DNA of 64,000 bases from Corynebacterium senegalense (GCF_900411315.1 NZ_LS990887.1:1177324-1241323), one strand, 5' to 3'. Positions 1 to 10,331 are shown, numbered from the stretch's first letter. A program made the numbers and translations. The notes: generated by a model from the letters alone, not told the origin.

Positions 1-602
1 GCCAGCGGTAGGCGCTGCCCGCCGAGGTGGCGCAGCGGGCGGGAGAGCTCCGCCTTTTCGAGGCGCAGCTCGAGCTCGAGCACGACCGCCCGGTGGGTGA
101 ACTTCAGGTTGGAGTAGCGGTACGCCAGCTCCAGCGACTCCGCCGGCACCCACTCGTCGGTGTTCGTCTCGCGGTTCCACAGGCGCACCCGGGTGAGCAC
201 CTCGGAGATCTCCGCCCCGTAGGCGCCGACGTTCTGCACCGGGGTGGCGCCCGCCGAGCCCGGGATGCCGGACAGCGCCTCGATGCCGCCGAGGTCGCGC
301 TCGACGGCGAAGGCCACGACGTCGTCCCACACGGTGCCGGCGCCGATGCGCAGGATGGTGGCGTCGACAAGCTCCTCGACGGGCTCAATGCCCTCGTTGC
401 GGGCGAGGACCGCCGTGAGGTCGAGCTGGCCGTCCGCGACCACGAGGTTGGAGCCTCCGCCGACGACGAGCAGCGGGGTTCCCTCGGCGTCGAGGCGGGC
501 GACGGTCGCGGCGAGTTCTTCGGCGCTGGTGCAGCGGATCAGCGCGCGGGGGGCGCCGCCGACGCGGAGGGTCGTGAGGGAGGCGAAAGATGAATCAGAC
601 AC
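1..602 (-). CDS. murB: UDP-N-acetylenolpyruvoylglucosamine reductase MurB, 3' end outside window
   Basis: Reduces UDP-GlcNAc-enolpyruvate to UDP-MurNAc with NADPH and FAD in the cytoplasm, an early step of peptidoglycan synthesis. The visible 200 codons read VSDSSFASLTTLRVGGAPRA and carry the FAD-binding VVGGGSNLVV loop (about residues 46-55) and the GIEALSGIPGSAGATPVQNVG segment typical of MurB. The GTG at 602 is chosen because TACCGT (615-610) lies 7 nt before it, which gives a leaderless start; no Shine-Dalgarno is present. It is divergent from the DUF2505 gene and the two -10 boxes overlap. The C-terminal half lies beyond base 1. Confidence 0.93.
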   Translation of the reverse strand, partial: MSDSSFASLTTLRVGGAPRALIRCTSAEELAATVARLDAEGTPLLVVGGGSNLVVADGQLDLTAVLARNEGIEPVEELVDATILRIGAGTVWDDVVAFAVERDLGGIEALSGIPGSAGATPVQNVGAYGAEISEVLTRVRLWNRETNTDEWVPAESLELAYRYSNLKFTHRAVVLELELRLEKAELSRPLRHLGGQRLPL

Positions 603-626
603 GGCAACAACGGTAGTCTGATGGTC
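603..626. promoter_or_regulatory. Overlapping divergent -10 elements (murB / DUF2505 gene)
   Basis: The stretch ACGGTAGTCT at 610-619 reads TACCGT toward murB and TAGTCT toward the plus-strand gene, and the two hexamers share the TA at 614-615. Each is followed by exactly 7 nt and then a start codon, so both transcripts should be leaderless and RNA polymerase cannot occupy both promoters at once. This is inferred from spacing only. Confidence 0.6.
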
Positions 627-1118
627 ATGACCGCACACAGTGAAACCACCGTGACCATCAACCACCCGGCCGAGAAGGTGCACAAGGCCTTCTCCACCAG
701 GGAGTACTGGGAGTTCATCGCCGAGAAGCTCTCCCCCGAGCCCGGCCAGCTCGCCGAGTTCACCGGTGACACCGCCACCCTCTTCGAGGTCCTGCCCCAG
801 TCCATCCTCCCCGAGGCGGCGCAGGCCATGATCTCCCAGGACCTGAAGCTCAAGCGCGTGGTCACCATCGGCGCCCTCGAGGGCGAGAACGCGCAGCTTT
901 CCTACACCGGCGACGTCAAGGGCACCCCGGTGGACTTCTCCGGCACCATCGCCCTGGCCGGCGCGGGCGAGACCACCACCCTGAGCTACGACAACGAGGC
1001 CAAGGTGAACATCCCCTTCATGGGCGCAGCCCTTGAGCCAAAGGTCAGCGACGCGCTGGAGGAGATCTTCGGCAACGAGGCTAAGCTGACCGAGCAGTGG
1101 ATCTCCGAGAACCTCTAG
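627..1118 (+). CDS. DUF2505 family protein
   Basis: A 163-residue soluble protein without signal peptide or membrane segment. The N-terminus (TVTINHPAEKVHKAFSTREYW) and the alternating beta-strand pattern are those of the actinobacterial DUF2505 family, related to the SRPBCC/START helix-grip fold that binds hydrophobic ligands. No biochemical role is established. An ATG at 621 is also in frame, but TAGTCT at 614-619 sits 7 nt before the ATG at 627, so the leaderless start at 627 is preferred. It is followed after 21 nt by a methyltransferase gene on the same strand. Confidence 0.82.
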   Translation: MTAHSETTVTINHPAEKVHKAFSTREYWEFIAEKLSPEPGQLAEFTGDTATLFEVLPQSILPEAAQAMISQDLKLKRVVTIGALEGENAQLSYTGDVKGTPVDFSGTIALAGAGETTTLSYDNEAKVNIPFMGAALEPKVSDALEEIFGNEAKLTEQWISENL

Positions 1119-1139
1119 CCCCTCCCCCTCTTTCCGACG

Positions 1140-1952
1140 ATGGCCGACCACGCCCATAATCTGCGCGCGCAGACCGGGCCTGGTCGGCCTTTCGGCGTGA
1201 TCACCCGCGGCACCACCGGGTTCAACAGGCTGCGCCGCTCCGACCGCTGGACGCGCCACGAACCGCGCATTCAGTCGCTGCTGCGCTCGGCGCCGCGCCC
1301 GCTCGCCGTCGACGTCGGCTACGGCAACTCCCACACCACCACCGTCGAGTGGGCCCGCTGGCTGCGCCAGGTCAACCCCGGCGTCGAGGTCGTGGGGCTC
1401 GAGATCGACCCGGCCCGCGTGCTTCCGCCCCGAGACGGCGTGCGCTTCGAGCTCGGCGGCTTCGAGCTCGCCGGCTACCGCCCCCACCTCGTGCGCGCCT
1501 TCAACGTACTGCGCCAGTACGACGTCGCCGACGTCCCCGCGGTGTGGGAGGCCGTGGCCTCGCGCCTCGCGCCGGGGGGCTTCTTCATCGAGGGCACCTG
1601 CGACGAGCTCGGCCGCCGGGCCACGTGGGTGCTTCTCGACGCCACCGGCCCCCTCTCCCTCCACCTTTCCTGGGACCCCAACGACGCCGCCCGCCCCTCC
1701 GACGTGGCCGAGCGGCTGCCGAAGGCGCTCATCCACCGCAACGTGCCCGGCGAGCGGATCCACGACCTGCTCGCCGACGCGGACGCCGCCTGGGAGCACG
1801 CCGCCGGGTGGGCTCCCCACGGCCCCCGCGTCCGCTGGGCCCACGCGCACGCTAAGCTGCGGCAGCGCGGCTGGCCGGTCCAGCCGCTGCGGCGCAAGCT
1901 GCGCGACTGCACCCTCTTCGTCGATTGGGCCGCGGTCGCGCCCTCCGTATGA
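1140..1952 (+). CDS. Class I SAM-dependent methyltransferase
   Basis: A 270-residue putative methyltransferase of unknown substrate. Residues around 55-62 (LAVDVGYGNS) form the glycine-rich SAM loop (motif I), VVGLEIDPARV is the acidic motif II, and FNVLRQYDVADV followed by LAPGGFFIEGTCDE resembles motifs III-IV. The start is uncertain: the ATG at 1140 has neither a good Shine-Dalgarno nor a -10 box, and GTG 1197 (before ITRGTTGFNRL) is an alternative. The last base pairs overlap the ATGATG in front of the next gene. Codons 165-168 contain one copy of the GCTTNNCGACGCC word (1632-1643). Confidence 0.8.
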   Translation: MADHAHNLRAQTGPGRPFGVITRGTTGFNRLRRSDRWTRHEPRIQSLLRSAPRPLAVDVGYGNSHTTTVEWARWLRQVNPGVEVVGLEIDPARVLPPRDGVRFELGGFELAGYRPHLVRAFNVLRQYDVADVPAVWEAVASRLAPGGFFIEGTCDELGRRATWVLLDATGPLSLHLSWDPNDAARPSDVAERLPKALIHRNVPGERIHDLLADADAAWEHAAGWAPHGPRVRWAHAHAKLRQRGWPVQPLRRKLRDCTLFVDWAAVAPSV

Positions 1953-1960
1953 TGAGCCCC

Positions 1961-2752
1961 ATGAAAACAGCCTGGAAAGTCACCGTCTCCGTCCTCGCGG
2001 CGCTGCTCGTCCTCCTCCTCGTGGCGGAGTTCGGGCTGCGCGCCTTCATGGCCGGCCAGATCCGCTCCGACATGGCTGCGCAGAACCCGGAAACCATCTC
2101 CGCCGAGCAGGCCGACGAGGCCAAGGTGTCCTTCGGGCCCAGCCCCCTGACCCTCGGGCTGCTTCGCGGGGTCGTCCCCCACGTCGCCATGACCACCCCC
2201 TCGACCCTGGTCGCCCAGGGCGAGACCTACACCGGCCAGCCCGGCGCGGACATCTCGGTGGACAACCTCTCGGTCGCCGACGGCCGCCAGGTGGCCGGCC
2301 GGCTGCGCATGACCACGGACCTGCCCGACGATTACGTCCGCGCCATCCTCCAGGAGCAGCTCTCCAGCAGCATCCAGGGCGGCGGCGCCTCCTTCCTCGA
2401 CGGCCTGCTCACCGTCTCCGGGGTGGCCTCCCACCCCGAGACCGGAACCTTCACCGTGGAGGTCAGCGACGGCGCCGCGGCGATCGACCTGCGCCCCGCC
2501 ATGGTCAACGACTCGCTCACCTTCGAGGCCGCCTCCACCGAGCTGTTCGGCTTCCAGCTGCCCGACACCGTCACCCGCGGCATCACCTCAGCCCTCCAGC
2601 AGGGCGTCGAGGACGCAGTAAACTCCGAGATGCGCGTCACGGAGTTCACCGTTGTCGACGGGGCGCTGCGCGTCACCGTGGAGGGCGAGAACGTCGACAT
2701 GGAGGAGCTGTCCGCTACGGGCGCACAGCCGGGCGCGGCGCGGGTGGGGTAA
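1961..2752 (+). CDS. DUF2993 (LmeA-like) lipid-binding protein
   Basis: 263 residues with a single N-terminal hydrophobic segment (about residues 6-25, rich in Val, Leu and Ala) that acts as an uncleaved anchor or signal peptide. The rest matches the DUF2993 pattern (repeated SVDNLSVADGRQVAGRLR-type beta strands). Members such as mycobacterial LmeA bind phospholipid and take part in mannan maturation in the periplasm; that role here is inference. Earlier in-frame ATGs exist at 1949 and 1952, but TATGAT at 1948-1953 lies 7 nt before the ATG at 1961, so a leaderless start there is preferred. Confidence 0.78.
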   Translation: MKTAWKVTVSVLAALLVLLLVAEFGLRAFMAGQIRSDMAAQNPETISAEQADEAKVSFGPSPLTLGLLRGVVPHVAMTTPSTLVAQGETYTGQPGADISVDNLSVADGRQVAGRLRMTTDLPDDYVRAILQEQLSSSIQGGGASFLDGLLTVSGVASHPETGTFTVEVSDGAAAIDLRPAMVNDSLTFEAASTELFGFQLPDTVTRGITSALQQGVEDAVNSEMRVTEFTVVDGALRVTVEGENVDMEELSATGAQPGAARVG

Positions 2753-3269
2753 GGAAGACCCTGCTGGCCCCCGCTTCCAGCGCGGCCACGACCGCGTCCT
2801 CGCCGCCCTCCACGCCGTAGGCCGCCACCTCGGCCCGGGTGCCGGTTAGGTCCACCCCGGAGGGCACCGCGAGCACCTCGGCCCCCGAGCGCTCCGCCGC
2901 AGCGGCCAGTGCGGCACCGCCCGAGTGGATCACCCCGAACCGGGTCTCGGGGGAAATGGCCTGGTGCACCGCGATGACGTCGGCAAGCGCTGCGTTCTCG
3001 TCGAGCCCCGGGTCCACCGCGAGCCACACCTCCGCCGCCCCGCTCTCCGCCGCGAGCCGCGCCTCCGCCGCCTTGATCACGCTGTGGTGGCGCCCCGTCG
3101 GCCAGCCGACCACCGCGATGACGGGCACGCCGAGCCGTCTCGCCGCGGCGACGTGCGTCGGCTCGACGACGACGCCCGCCCCGAACCGTTCCGGGGACAC
3201 GTCAAAAGGGGGCTGGCCACCCAGGAGAGACACGCCCGTCCGGGTGGCCAGCCACTGCAGGTCATCCAT
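2715..3269 (-). CDS. DeoC/DERA-like protein lacking the Schiff-base lysine
   Basis: 184 residues, shorter than the usual 215-260 of deoxyribose-phosphate aldolase. It keeps the class-specific VVGWPTGRHHSVIKAAEARL stretch (about 70-89), which aligns with VVGFPLG..VKVAEA in DeoC, and the later AEVLAVPSG. In true DeoC that last segment is a (D/E)FVKTSTG whose lysine forms the Schiff base; here it is alanine. The second active-site lysine (GVKASGG) is also missing. It is therefore probably not an aldolase. It overlaps the 3' end of the DUF2993 gene convergently and follows the DUF2516 gene by 14 nt, so it is likely co-transcribed with it. Confidence 0.72.
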   Translation of the reverse strand: MDDLQWLATRTGVSLLGGQPPFDVSPERFGAGVVVEPTHVAAARRLGVPVIAVVGWPTGRHHSVIKAAEARLAAESGAAEVWLAVDPGLDENAALADVIAVHQAISPETRFGVIHSGGAALAAAAERSGAEVLAVPSGVDLTGTRAEVAAYGVEGGEDAVVAALEAGASRVFLTPPAPRPAVRP

Positions 3270-3283
3270 CGCCCCGGCCCGAA

Positions 3284-3601
3284 CTACCACCCGTAGCTGC
3301 CGCGGATGATGCCGCTGAGCTGCGGGCGGACGTCGAAGTAGTAGATGCCGATGGCCACCGCCCCGAACCACGAGACGAAGGGCAGGGGCAGCAGGCAGGC
3401 GATCGCCGAGCCGACGAGGATGGCCACCCACACCCACTTGCTCTGCCGGTTCCCCGCCTCGAAGGCGTCCTCCCTCGTCGTCGCCGCGAGGACCGCGCCG
3501 ACGACGCCGGCGATGCCGACGAGGATGAACAGGACGCTGCGCAGCAGCACGGGGAGGCTGAGGATGGTTCCCACCGTCCCCATGGAGGCAAAGTCAATCA
3601 C
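3284..3601 (-). CDS. DUF2516 family membrane protein
   Basis: 105 residues with three predicted membrane helices (about 11-32, 57-78 and 79-92 by hydrophobicity), a short charged loop REDAFEAGNRQSK and a C-terminal RPQLSGIIRGSYGW typical of actinobacterial DUF2516. The start is GTG at 3601 after a purine-rich leader. Its position between a deoC-like gene and a small acidic protein is conserved in corynebacteria. Function unknown. Confidence 0.82.
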   Translation of the reverse strand: MIDFASMGTVGTILSLPVLLRSVLFILVGIAGVVGAVLAATTREDAFEAGNRQSKWVWVAILVGSAIACLLPLPFVSWFGAVAIGIYYFDVRPQLSGIIRGSYGW

Positions 3602-3616
3602 GCGTTTCTCTTTCTA

Positions 3617-3648
3617 TCTCCGCTTCGAGCTTTCTCCGCTTCGGGTAC
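3617..3648. repeat. Short tandem duplication, 16-bp period
   Basis: TCTCCGCTTCG occurs at 3617-3627 and again at 3633-3643, and a partial inverse (TGCGGAGA) follows at 3649. It fills the gap between the stop of the 3661-4347 gene and the start of the DUF2516 gene. Confidence 0.6.
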
Positions 3649-3660
3649 TGCGGAGAAATT

Positions 3661-4347
3661 CTACTTGTCGTCCTCCGCGACAACCTCACCGTCGACGACG
3701 TCGCCGTTGGCGTCCTGCGCCTTCGGCTTGTCGAACTGCTCGGTCACCTTCCCGATCAGCCCCTCGAGGCGCGAGCGCAGGTCGTTGACGGTGCCCTCGG
3801 CGTCGATGTCGGATTCCTCGGCCCTGTTGCGCACCCCGGCGACCGCCTGGTTGAAGGCCTCGCGCACCTCGGAGAGCGCGTCGCCGAAGGCGGCCTTGGC
3901 GTCCTCGGTGTGCGGGGACTTCACGGTCGCGTCGCCGGCGCGGGAGAGCGAGCCGGTTAGGTCGCGCAGGATCCCCTCCGCGTCGGTGGCGAAGGAGGAC
4001 GCGGCGGCGCGGAAATCGCGGTCGTTGTCCGCGGAGTTGAAGGAGGAGCGGGCGTTGTTGATCGCCGCCTTGAACTGTTCCGTCAGGGTGTCGTGGGAAT
4101 CCGCGGTGTCGCCGAGCGCGTGCGCGCCCTGCGGGGCCTCCGGGGAGCGGTCCTCGCGGAAGTTCTGCGCAAAGTGGCTCACCACGTTGCCCAGGGCGGA
4201 ACCCGCGAGCAGCCAGGCCTCGCCGGCGCTCTTCAGGCTGTCCATCAGCGAGCCGCCCTCGTCGTGGAAATCGGCCTTGGGCGCGTCCGCGGCGTTCTCG
4301 TCGAAGTTGCCGGTGACGTCGTTGTGCGGGGTGTAATCGGAGGTCAT
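3661..4347 (-). CDS. Small acidic CGLAU_01105-type corynebacterial protein
   Basis: 228 residues, rich in Asp, Glu and Ala, without membrane segments. The N-terminus (MTSDYTPHNDVTGNFDENA) and the helical middle (SLMDSLKSAGEAWLLAGSAL) match the corynebacterial family named after CGLAU_01105. The helical repeats around 85-200 suggest a coiled coil. The start is supported by AAAGGA 8 nt upstream. It is the second gene of a minus-strand group after the DUF445 gene (42-nt gap). No function is known; a cell-envelope or division role cannot be argued from the sequence. Confidence 0.75.
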   Translation of the reverse strand: MTSDYTPHNDVTGNFDENAADAPKADFHDEGGSLMDSLKSAGEAWLLAGSALGNVVSHFAQNFREDRSPEAPQGAHALGDTADSHDTLTEQFKAAINNARSSFNSADNDRDFRAAASSFATDAEGILRDLTGSLSRAGDATVKSPHTEDAKAAFGDALSEVREAFNQAVAGVRNRAEESDIDAEGTVNDLRSRLEGLIGKVTEQFDKPKAQDANGDVVDGEVVAEDDK

Positions 4348-4389
4348 CGTCCCATTCCTTTGTTCGTTGGCAGTTGCTTGCTCAGTTTT

Positions 4390-5673
4390 CTAGAAAAAAA
4401 GTATCTGGGACACAGTGTAGATAGCCAGACCCGCCAGCGCACCCACGATCGTGCCGTTGAGCCTGATGAACTGCAGGTCCTTGCCCACCATGAGCTCGAT
4501 CTTCTCGCTCGCCTCCTCGCCATCCCAACGCTGGATCGTCTCGGAGATAATGCCGACGATCTCGCCCGCGCCGTTCTCCGCGACGAAGTGGGTCACCCGC
4601 TCCAGATTGCGCTCCGCGGCGGCCCGCACGTCCGGGTCCTCCACCAGCTTGCCGCCCCACTCCAGGCACAGCGAGGTGATCTTGCGCCGCAGCGGCGAGT
4701 CCGGGTCGGCGGCCGCGTCGGCCAGCGAGTTCGCCACCTGCTGCCAGATCCCCCCGGACAGGTTCGCCAGCGCTTCCGAGCCCAGCACGTCGGCCTTGAC
4801 CGACTCCACCCGGGCGATCATCGCCGGGTCGTGCTGCAGGTCGCGCGCGAACTGCGAGATCTGGCGGCGGATCGCACGGCGCGCCTCGTGCTCCGGGTCC
4901 GTGTCAACCTCCGCCATGAAGTCCACCATCTCGCGGTAGACCTTCTCCCCCACCAGCTCCTTGGCGAAGCGCGGGGCCCAGCGCGGCATCCGCTCGTCGA
5001 TCATGGTGATCACCGCGTCTTCCATTTCGCCCACTTTTCGACGCCCCCACGCGATCGTGTCGTCGACAAGCGGCTCCACCTTGCCGTCGGCGATCAGCCC
5101 CTCGAGCGCGCGCCCCAGCGGCGGCCCCCACTCGGGCTCCGCCGCCCGGCTCACCACCTGCGACTGGATGAACCGCTCCGCCTCCTCCGGGTCAATGCCC
5201 GCCACCGCCCGCTGGATGAACGAACCCGCCCGCTGCGAGACCGCCTCCGCGTTGCCCGGCACCGTCAACCACTGCCCCACCCTGCGCGGCACGTCCGCCG
5301 CCGCGACTTTCTCCGTGATGGTCTGGGCGTTGAGGAAGTTCTCACTGACGAACTCGCTGAGCGCGTCCGCCACCTGGTCCTTCTTCCGCGGGATGATCGC
5401 GGTGTGCGGGATGGGCAGGCCCATCGGGCGGCGGAACAGCGCCGTCACCGCGAACCAGTCGGCCAACCCGCCGACCATGCCGGCCTCGGCGGCGGCCCGA
5501 ACGTAGCCCACCCACGCCGGGGCCGCGCCGTGGGACTGCCACCACGAGCACGACAGGAAGATCGCCGCCATGACGCCCAGAAGGCTCGTGACGAACACCT
5601 TGTGGCGGCGCAGGGTCGCCCGCCGCTCCGCCTCGTTGGTGGGGGCGGGCAGGCCGAAAGCTTGAGTAGACAT
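4390..5673 (-). CDS. DUF445 family membrane protein
   Basis: 427 residues. An N-terminal membrane helix (VFVTSLLGVMAAIFLSCSW, about 25-43) and a C-terminal one (IVGALAGLAIYTVSQILFF at the extreme end) bracket a large helical domain with the family signature GMVGGLADWFAVTALFRRPMGLPIPHTAIIP (about 65-95). DUF445 proteins are widespread and uncharacterised. The ATG at 5673 has TTTAAT 7 nt upstream, so the mRNA is probably leaderless. One copy of the GCTTNNCGACGCC core (5034-5045) is read here as rare codons CGT CGA AAA. Confidence 0.85.
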   Translation of the reverse strand: MSTQAFGLPAPTNEAERRATLRRHKVFVTSLLGVMAAIFLSCSWWQSHGAAPAWVGYVRAAAEAGMVGGLADWFAVTALFRRPMGLPIPHTAIIPRKKDQVADALSEFVSENFLNAQTITEKVAAADVPRRVGQWLTVPGNAEAVSQRAGSFIQRAVAGIDPEEAERFIQSQVVSRAAEPEWGPPLGRALEGLIADGKVEPLVDDTIAWGRRKVGEMEDAVITMIDERMPRWAPRFAKELVGEKVYREMVDFMAEVDTDPEHEARRAIRRQISQFARDLQHDPAMIARVESVKADVLGSEALANLSGGIWQQVANSLADAAADPDSPLRRKITSLCLEWGGKLVEDPDVRAAAERNLERVTHFVAENGAGEIVGIISETIQRWDGEEASEKIELMVGKDLQFIRLNGTIVGALAGLAIYTVSQILFF

Positions 5674-5710
5674 GCCCTCGATTAAAGCAGCACGCCGCCC
5701 GGGAACGCGC

Positions 5711-5748
5711 GAACTCCCCGCCGCTGCCGGCGCAGTGGCGGGGAGTTC
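5711..5748 (-). terminator. Hairpin after the 5776-6147 gene
   Basis: Perfect 12-bp arms (GAACTCCCCGCC at 5711-5722 and its complement at 5737-5748) enclose a 14-nt loop. It lies 28 nt beyond the stop of the membrane-protein gene that follows sdhB, so it may end the sdh-side transcript. There is no clear T-tract. Confidence 0.5.
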
Positions 5749-5775
5749 GTCGTGGAGGTGCCAGCTTAGCTCACG

Positions 5776-6147
5776 CTAGTTCACGCGGCCGGTGCGCTTG
5801 CGGTACTCCTTGTAGCCCTTGCGGGAGGAGGCGATGAGCACGAACCCGAGGGTAAGGGTGACAGCCACCTCGATGAGGCCGAGGACGAGCAGACGGTTGC
5901 TCAGGTCGATCTGGGTGCCGGTGCCCCAGATGTGAGCCGCCGCGCCCCACACGGACAGCCCGATGCCGAACAGCGCGGCGAGAATCAGGCCGAGGCCGAA
6001 CCACAGCTTGCGCGTGTGGAGGGAGGAGTGGGGCGCGCCCAGGGAAGCCGGGTCGTAGCCCTCGATGTAGGCATCTTCGATGCGTGCCTCGTAGTCCGGG
6101 AAAGACTCACTGCGAATGTCCGCTACGGAGTCGTGGGAGTAAGCCAT
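5776..6147 (-). CDS. Two-helix membrane protein downstream of sdhB
   Basis: 123 residues. The first half is acidic and soluble (MAYSHDSVADIRSESF...), followed by two hydrophobic helices (LWFGLGLILAALFGIGLSVW, about 49-68, and LLVLGLIEVAVTLTLGFVLIA, about 86-106) and a basic tail SSRKGYKEYRKRTGRVN. The start is ATG 6147 with AAAGGAAACG upstream. A gene of this kind follows sdhCAB in corynebacteria, but no role is established. The 156-nt gap to sdhB could hold its own promoter. Confidence 0.75.
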   Translation of the reverse strand: MAYSHDSVADIRSESFPDYEARIEDAYIEGYDPASLGAPHSSLHTRKLWFGLGLILAALFGIGLSVWGAAAHIWGTGTQIDLSNRLLVLGLIEVAVTLTLGFVLIASSRKGYKEYRKRTGRVN

Positions 6148-6303
6148 GTCGCTCGTTTCCTTTGTTTGCCTCGAAAAGGTGGGGGGAAGGCCCGGGCGTC
6201 GCGCGGTGGCCGGGTCGTGACCTGTGCCGCCGCCGTGCACTGTAGGTGCACGTTCTACCCGTGACCTGTGACAGCCACAGTATACGGCACCCGGGTTCGC
6301 CGT

Positions 6304-7052
6304 TTAGTTGTCGTTTCCTCGGAAGGCCGCGCGGGCGCGCTCGGCGTTGATCGCGCCGACGGCGTCCAGCGGGATGCCCGCCGGGCAGACGTCCGCGCAC
6401 TCGCCGAACAGGGAGCAGTGGCCGAAGTTGGTCTCCAGCTCGTCCACCATCTGGCGGGCGCGCTTGCCGCGCTCCTGCTTGCCCAGCGGGAGGAGCTTGA
6501 GGTGCTTCAGCTTCGCACCGGTGAACAGGTGGGCCGCGCCGTTCGGGCACGCCGCCACGCAGGCACCGCAGCCGATGCAGGCCGCGTAGTCGAGCGCGAG
6601 CTCGGCGTCGTGGTGGTTGACGTGCAGGGTGTCGGCATCCGGGGCCGTGCCGGCGGCGACGGAGACGTAGCCGCCCTGCTGCATGACGCGGTCAAGCGCG
6701 GAGCGGTCGACGGCGAGGTCCTTGATCACCGGGAAGGCGCCCGAGCGGAACGGCTCGATCTTCAGGGTGTCGCCGTCCTTGTAGTTCACCAGGCGCTGGA
6801 GGCAGGCCGTGGTGTTCTGGCCGGCGCCGTGCGGGCGGCCGTTGACGGTCACGCCGCAGGTGCCGCAGATGCCCTCGCGGCAGTCGGAGGCGAAGGTGAA
6901 GGGCTCCTTGCCCGCCTCGACGTACTTGTTGTTCACGTGGTCCAGCAGCTCCAGGATGGACATCTGCTCGACAGCGTCGTCGACCTGGACCGTTTCGTAG
7001 CTACCTTCAGTATCGGGTCCGGCCTGACGCCAGATCTCAAGTGTCAGCTTCA

Positions 7053-7053
<1 letters not shown>
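6304..7053 (-). CDS. sdhB: Succinate dehydrogenase iron-sulfur subunit SdhB
   Basis: 249 residues that pass electrons from SdhA to the membrane quinone through three clusters. The [2Fe-2S] ligands are in CREGICGTCG (about 58-67) with a later Cys near 80. The [4Fe-4S] motif is CIGCGACVAACPN, and the [3Fe-4S]/[4Fe-4S] ligands are in CSLFGECADVCPAGIP. The ATG at 7053 shares one base with the sdhA stop (TAATG), so the two are translationally coupled. Confidence 0.96.
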
Positions 7054-9128
<2,075 letters not shown>

Positions 9129-9151
9129 GTGTGTGTTCTCCTAATCAGCCG

Positions 9152-9925
9152 TTACCGAGTGAAACCGGGGACCCAGCCGAGCATGATTGCCAGCGGCATG
9201 ATGATGTTGCCGAGCACGACGATCGCCGGGAGGATGTAGGCGAGGATGACCATGATCGCGTGGCCACGCTTGCCCAGCCAACCGAGGTCGGAGACGGCGA
9301 GGTAGATGCCGTGGGTCAGGTGCAGCAGCAGCGCCAGGTTGGCGATGATGTAGACCAGCGCGACCCACCAGCGGCTCGGGGCGAAGGTGGCGAGCAGGTT
9401 GTTGCGCACGGCCCCGTGGACGAACTCGTCGGAGGCGACGACCTGGCCGAAGGTCAGGTCGAGCAGGTGGAAGAGCAGGAACAGCAGCAGGATGATGCCG
9501 GTGACGAGCATCCAGCGCGTCGCGGTGGACTGCCAGCCGCCCATGAGGTTGGTGCGGCGGAACTTGCCGCGGGAGCGCGAGGAGCGGGCCTTCAGCGCGA
9601 AAGCGCCATAAATGTGCAGCGCCAGCGCGACGAGCAGGACGATGCGGATAATCCACAGGATCGAGCTGTACGGGAACAGCGGCTCACCCATGGTCCGCAG
9701 GAACGCGCCGTAGTCGTCGATGGGCGCGACGCCGTTGGCGTGCAGCGGCATGAAGATCTTGAGGTTTCCGACCATGTGGCCGAGAACGAACAGGCCGAAA
9801 ATCAGGCCGGTCACGGCCATGGTGAGTTTCAGGGCCCAGGTGGGGAAGGACGGCCGCTCGCGCAGCGGCTTTTCGGTAATTTTTCCGTGACGAATTGCGT
9901 CACGATCTGCGTTTTGAACAGTCAT
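9152..9925 (-). CDS. sdhC: Succinate dehydrogenase cytochrome b subunit SdhC
   Basis: 257 residues with five hydrophobic helices, the single-subunit di-haem type of Gram-positive succinate:menaquinone reductases. Candidate haem ligands are histidines in FVLGHMVGNLKIF, ALALHIYGAFALK and ALLLHLTHGIYLA. A cytosolic N-terminus of about 35 residues precedes helix 1. The start ATG 9925 follows a GGAGG. It is the first gene of sdhCAB and is divergent from ramB across about 400 bp. Confidence 0.94.
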   Translation of the reverse strand: MTVQNADRDAIRHGKITEKPLRERPSFPTWALKLTMAVTGLIFGLFVLGHMVGNLKIFMPLHANGVAPIDDYGAFLRTMGEPLFPYSSILWIIRIVLLVALALHIYGAFALKARSSRSRGKFRRTNLMGGWQSTATRWMLVTGIILLLFLLFHLLDLTFGQVVASDEFVHGAVRNNLLATFAPSRWWVALVYIIANLALLLHLTHGIYLAVSDLGWLGKRGHAIMVILAYILPAIVVLGNIIMPLAIMLGWVPGFTR

Positions 9926-10331
9926 GGCACCTCCAGTGTCGTTAACACTCTACGAAATGCGCCGGACGTTCACATATTCAACGCCCGCGCTTTTCGACGC
10001 CCCACCCCGCGTTTCCCCGGCCTCGACCGCCTCCGGCGCACCCTCCGCCGGGGCGATCGCCCCACCCCCAGGCCGTTTCGAGCCCCCTCCCAGCCGTTTC
10101 GGATCGGGCCGCCGCGGCCCGGTGCCGGACGCGCCACGGAGTTGTGACCTTTGCCACCATTGTGGGCCGGGTGTAGCGGAGGCCCCGCCCCACACCCCAA
10201 AGGGTGTCAAACTTTCGACTGTTAGGCGGCCCTAACCCTCCACCCGCACTTGAAGGCATGTCTGTGAAGGTCGTTCGCATCTCTTCACACTTCGGCGGCC
10301 CGGGTCGGAGATCAATGGTTAGATAATGCTC
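9926..10331. promoter_or_regulatory. Divergent sdhC-ramB control region
   Basis: No gene is visible in these 406 bases. Elements seen: TAGAGT 21 nt before the sdhC start; TTAGAT (10319-10324) 7 nt before ramB ATG 10332; the direct repeat GCCGTTTCG at 10072-10080 and 10093-10101, 21 bp apart; palindromes at 10106-10120 and 10221-10236 (GTTAGG-CGGC-CCTAAC); ACCCCAAAGGGTGT near 10195, which resembles RamA half-sites; CAAACTTTCGAC near 10209, which resembles the RamB box; and an inverted repeat TGTGAAG/CTTCACA at 10263-10289. The regulator assignments are resemblance only. One GCTTNNCGACGCC copy lies at 9990-10001. Confidence 0.6.

Noticed and set aside
4093..5685. A 530-codon open frame on the plus strand
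   Set aside because: It lies opposite the DUF445 gene and its product is Arg/His/Leu-rich shadow sequence. Open antisense frames are common in such high-GC DNA. The same applies to the long plus-strand frames over sdhA (7041-9239), lpd (12306-13781), topA (34198-37269) and marP/nth.
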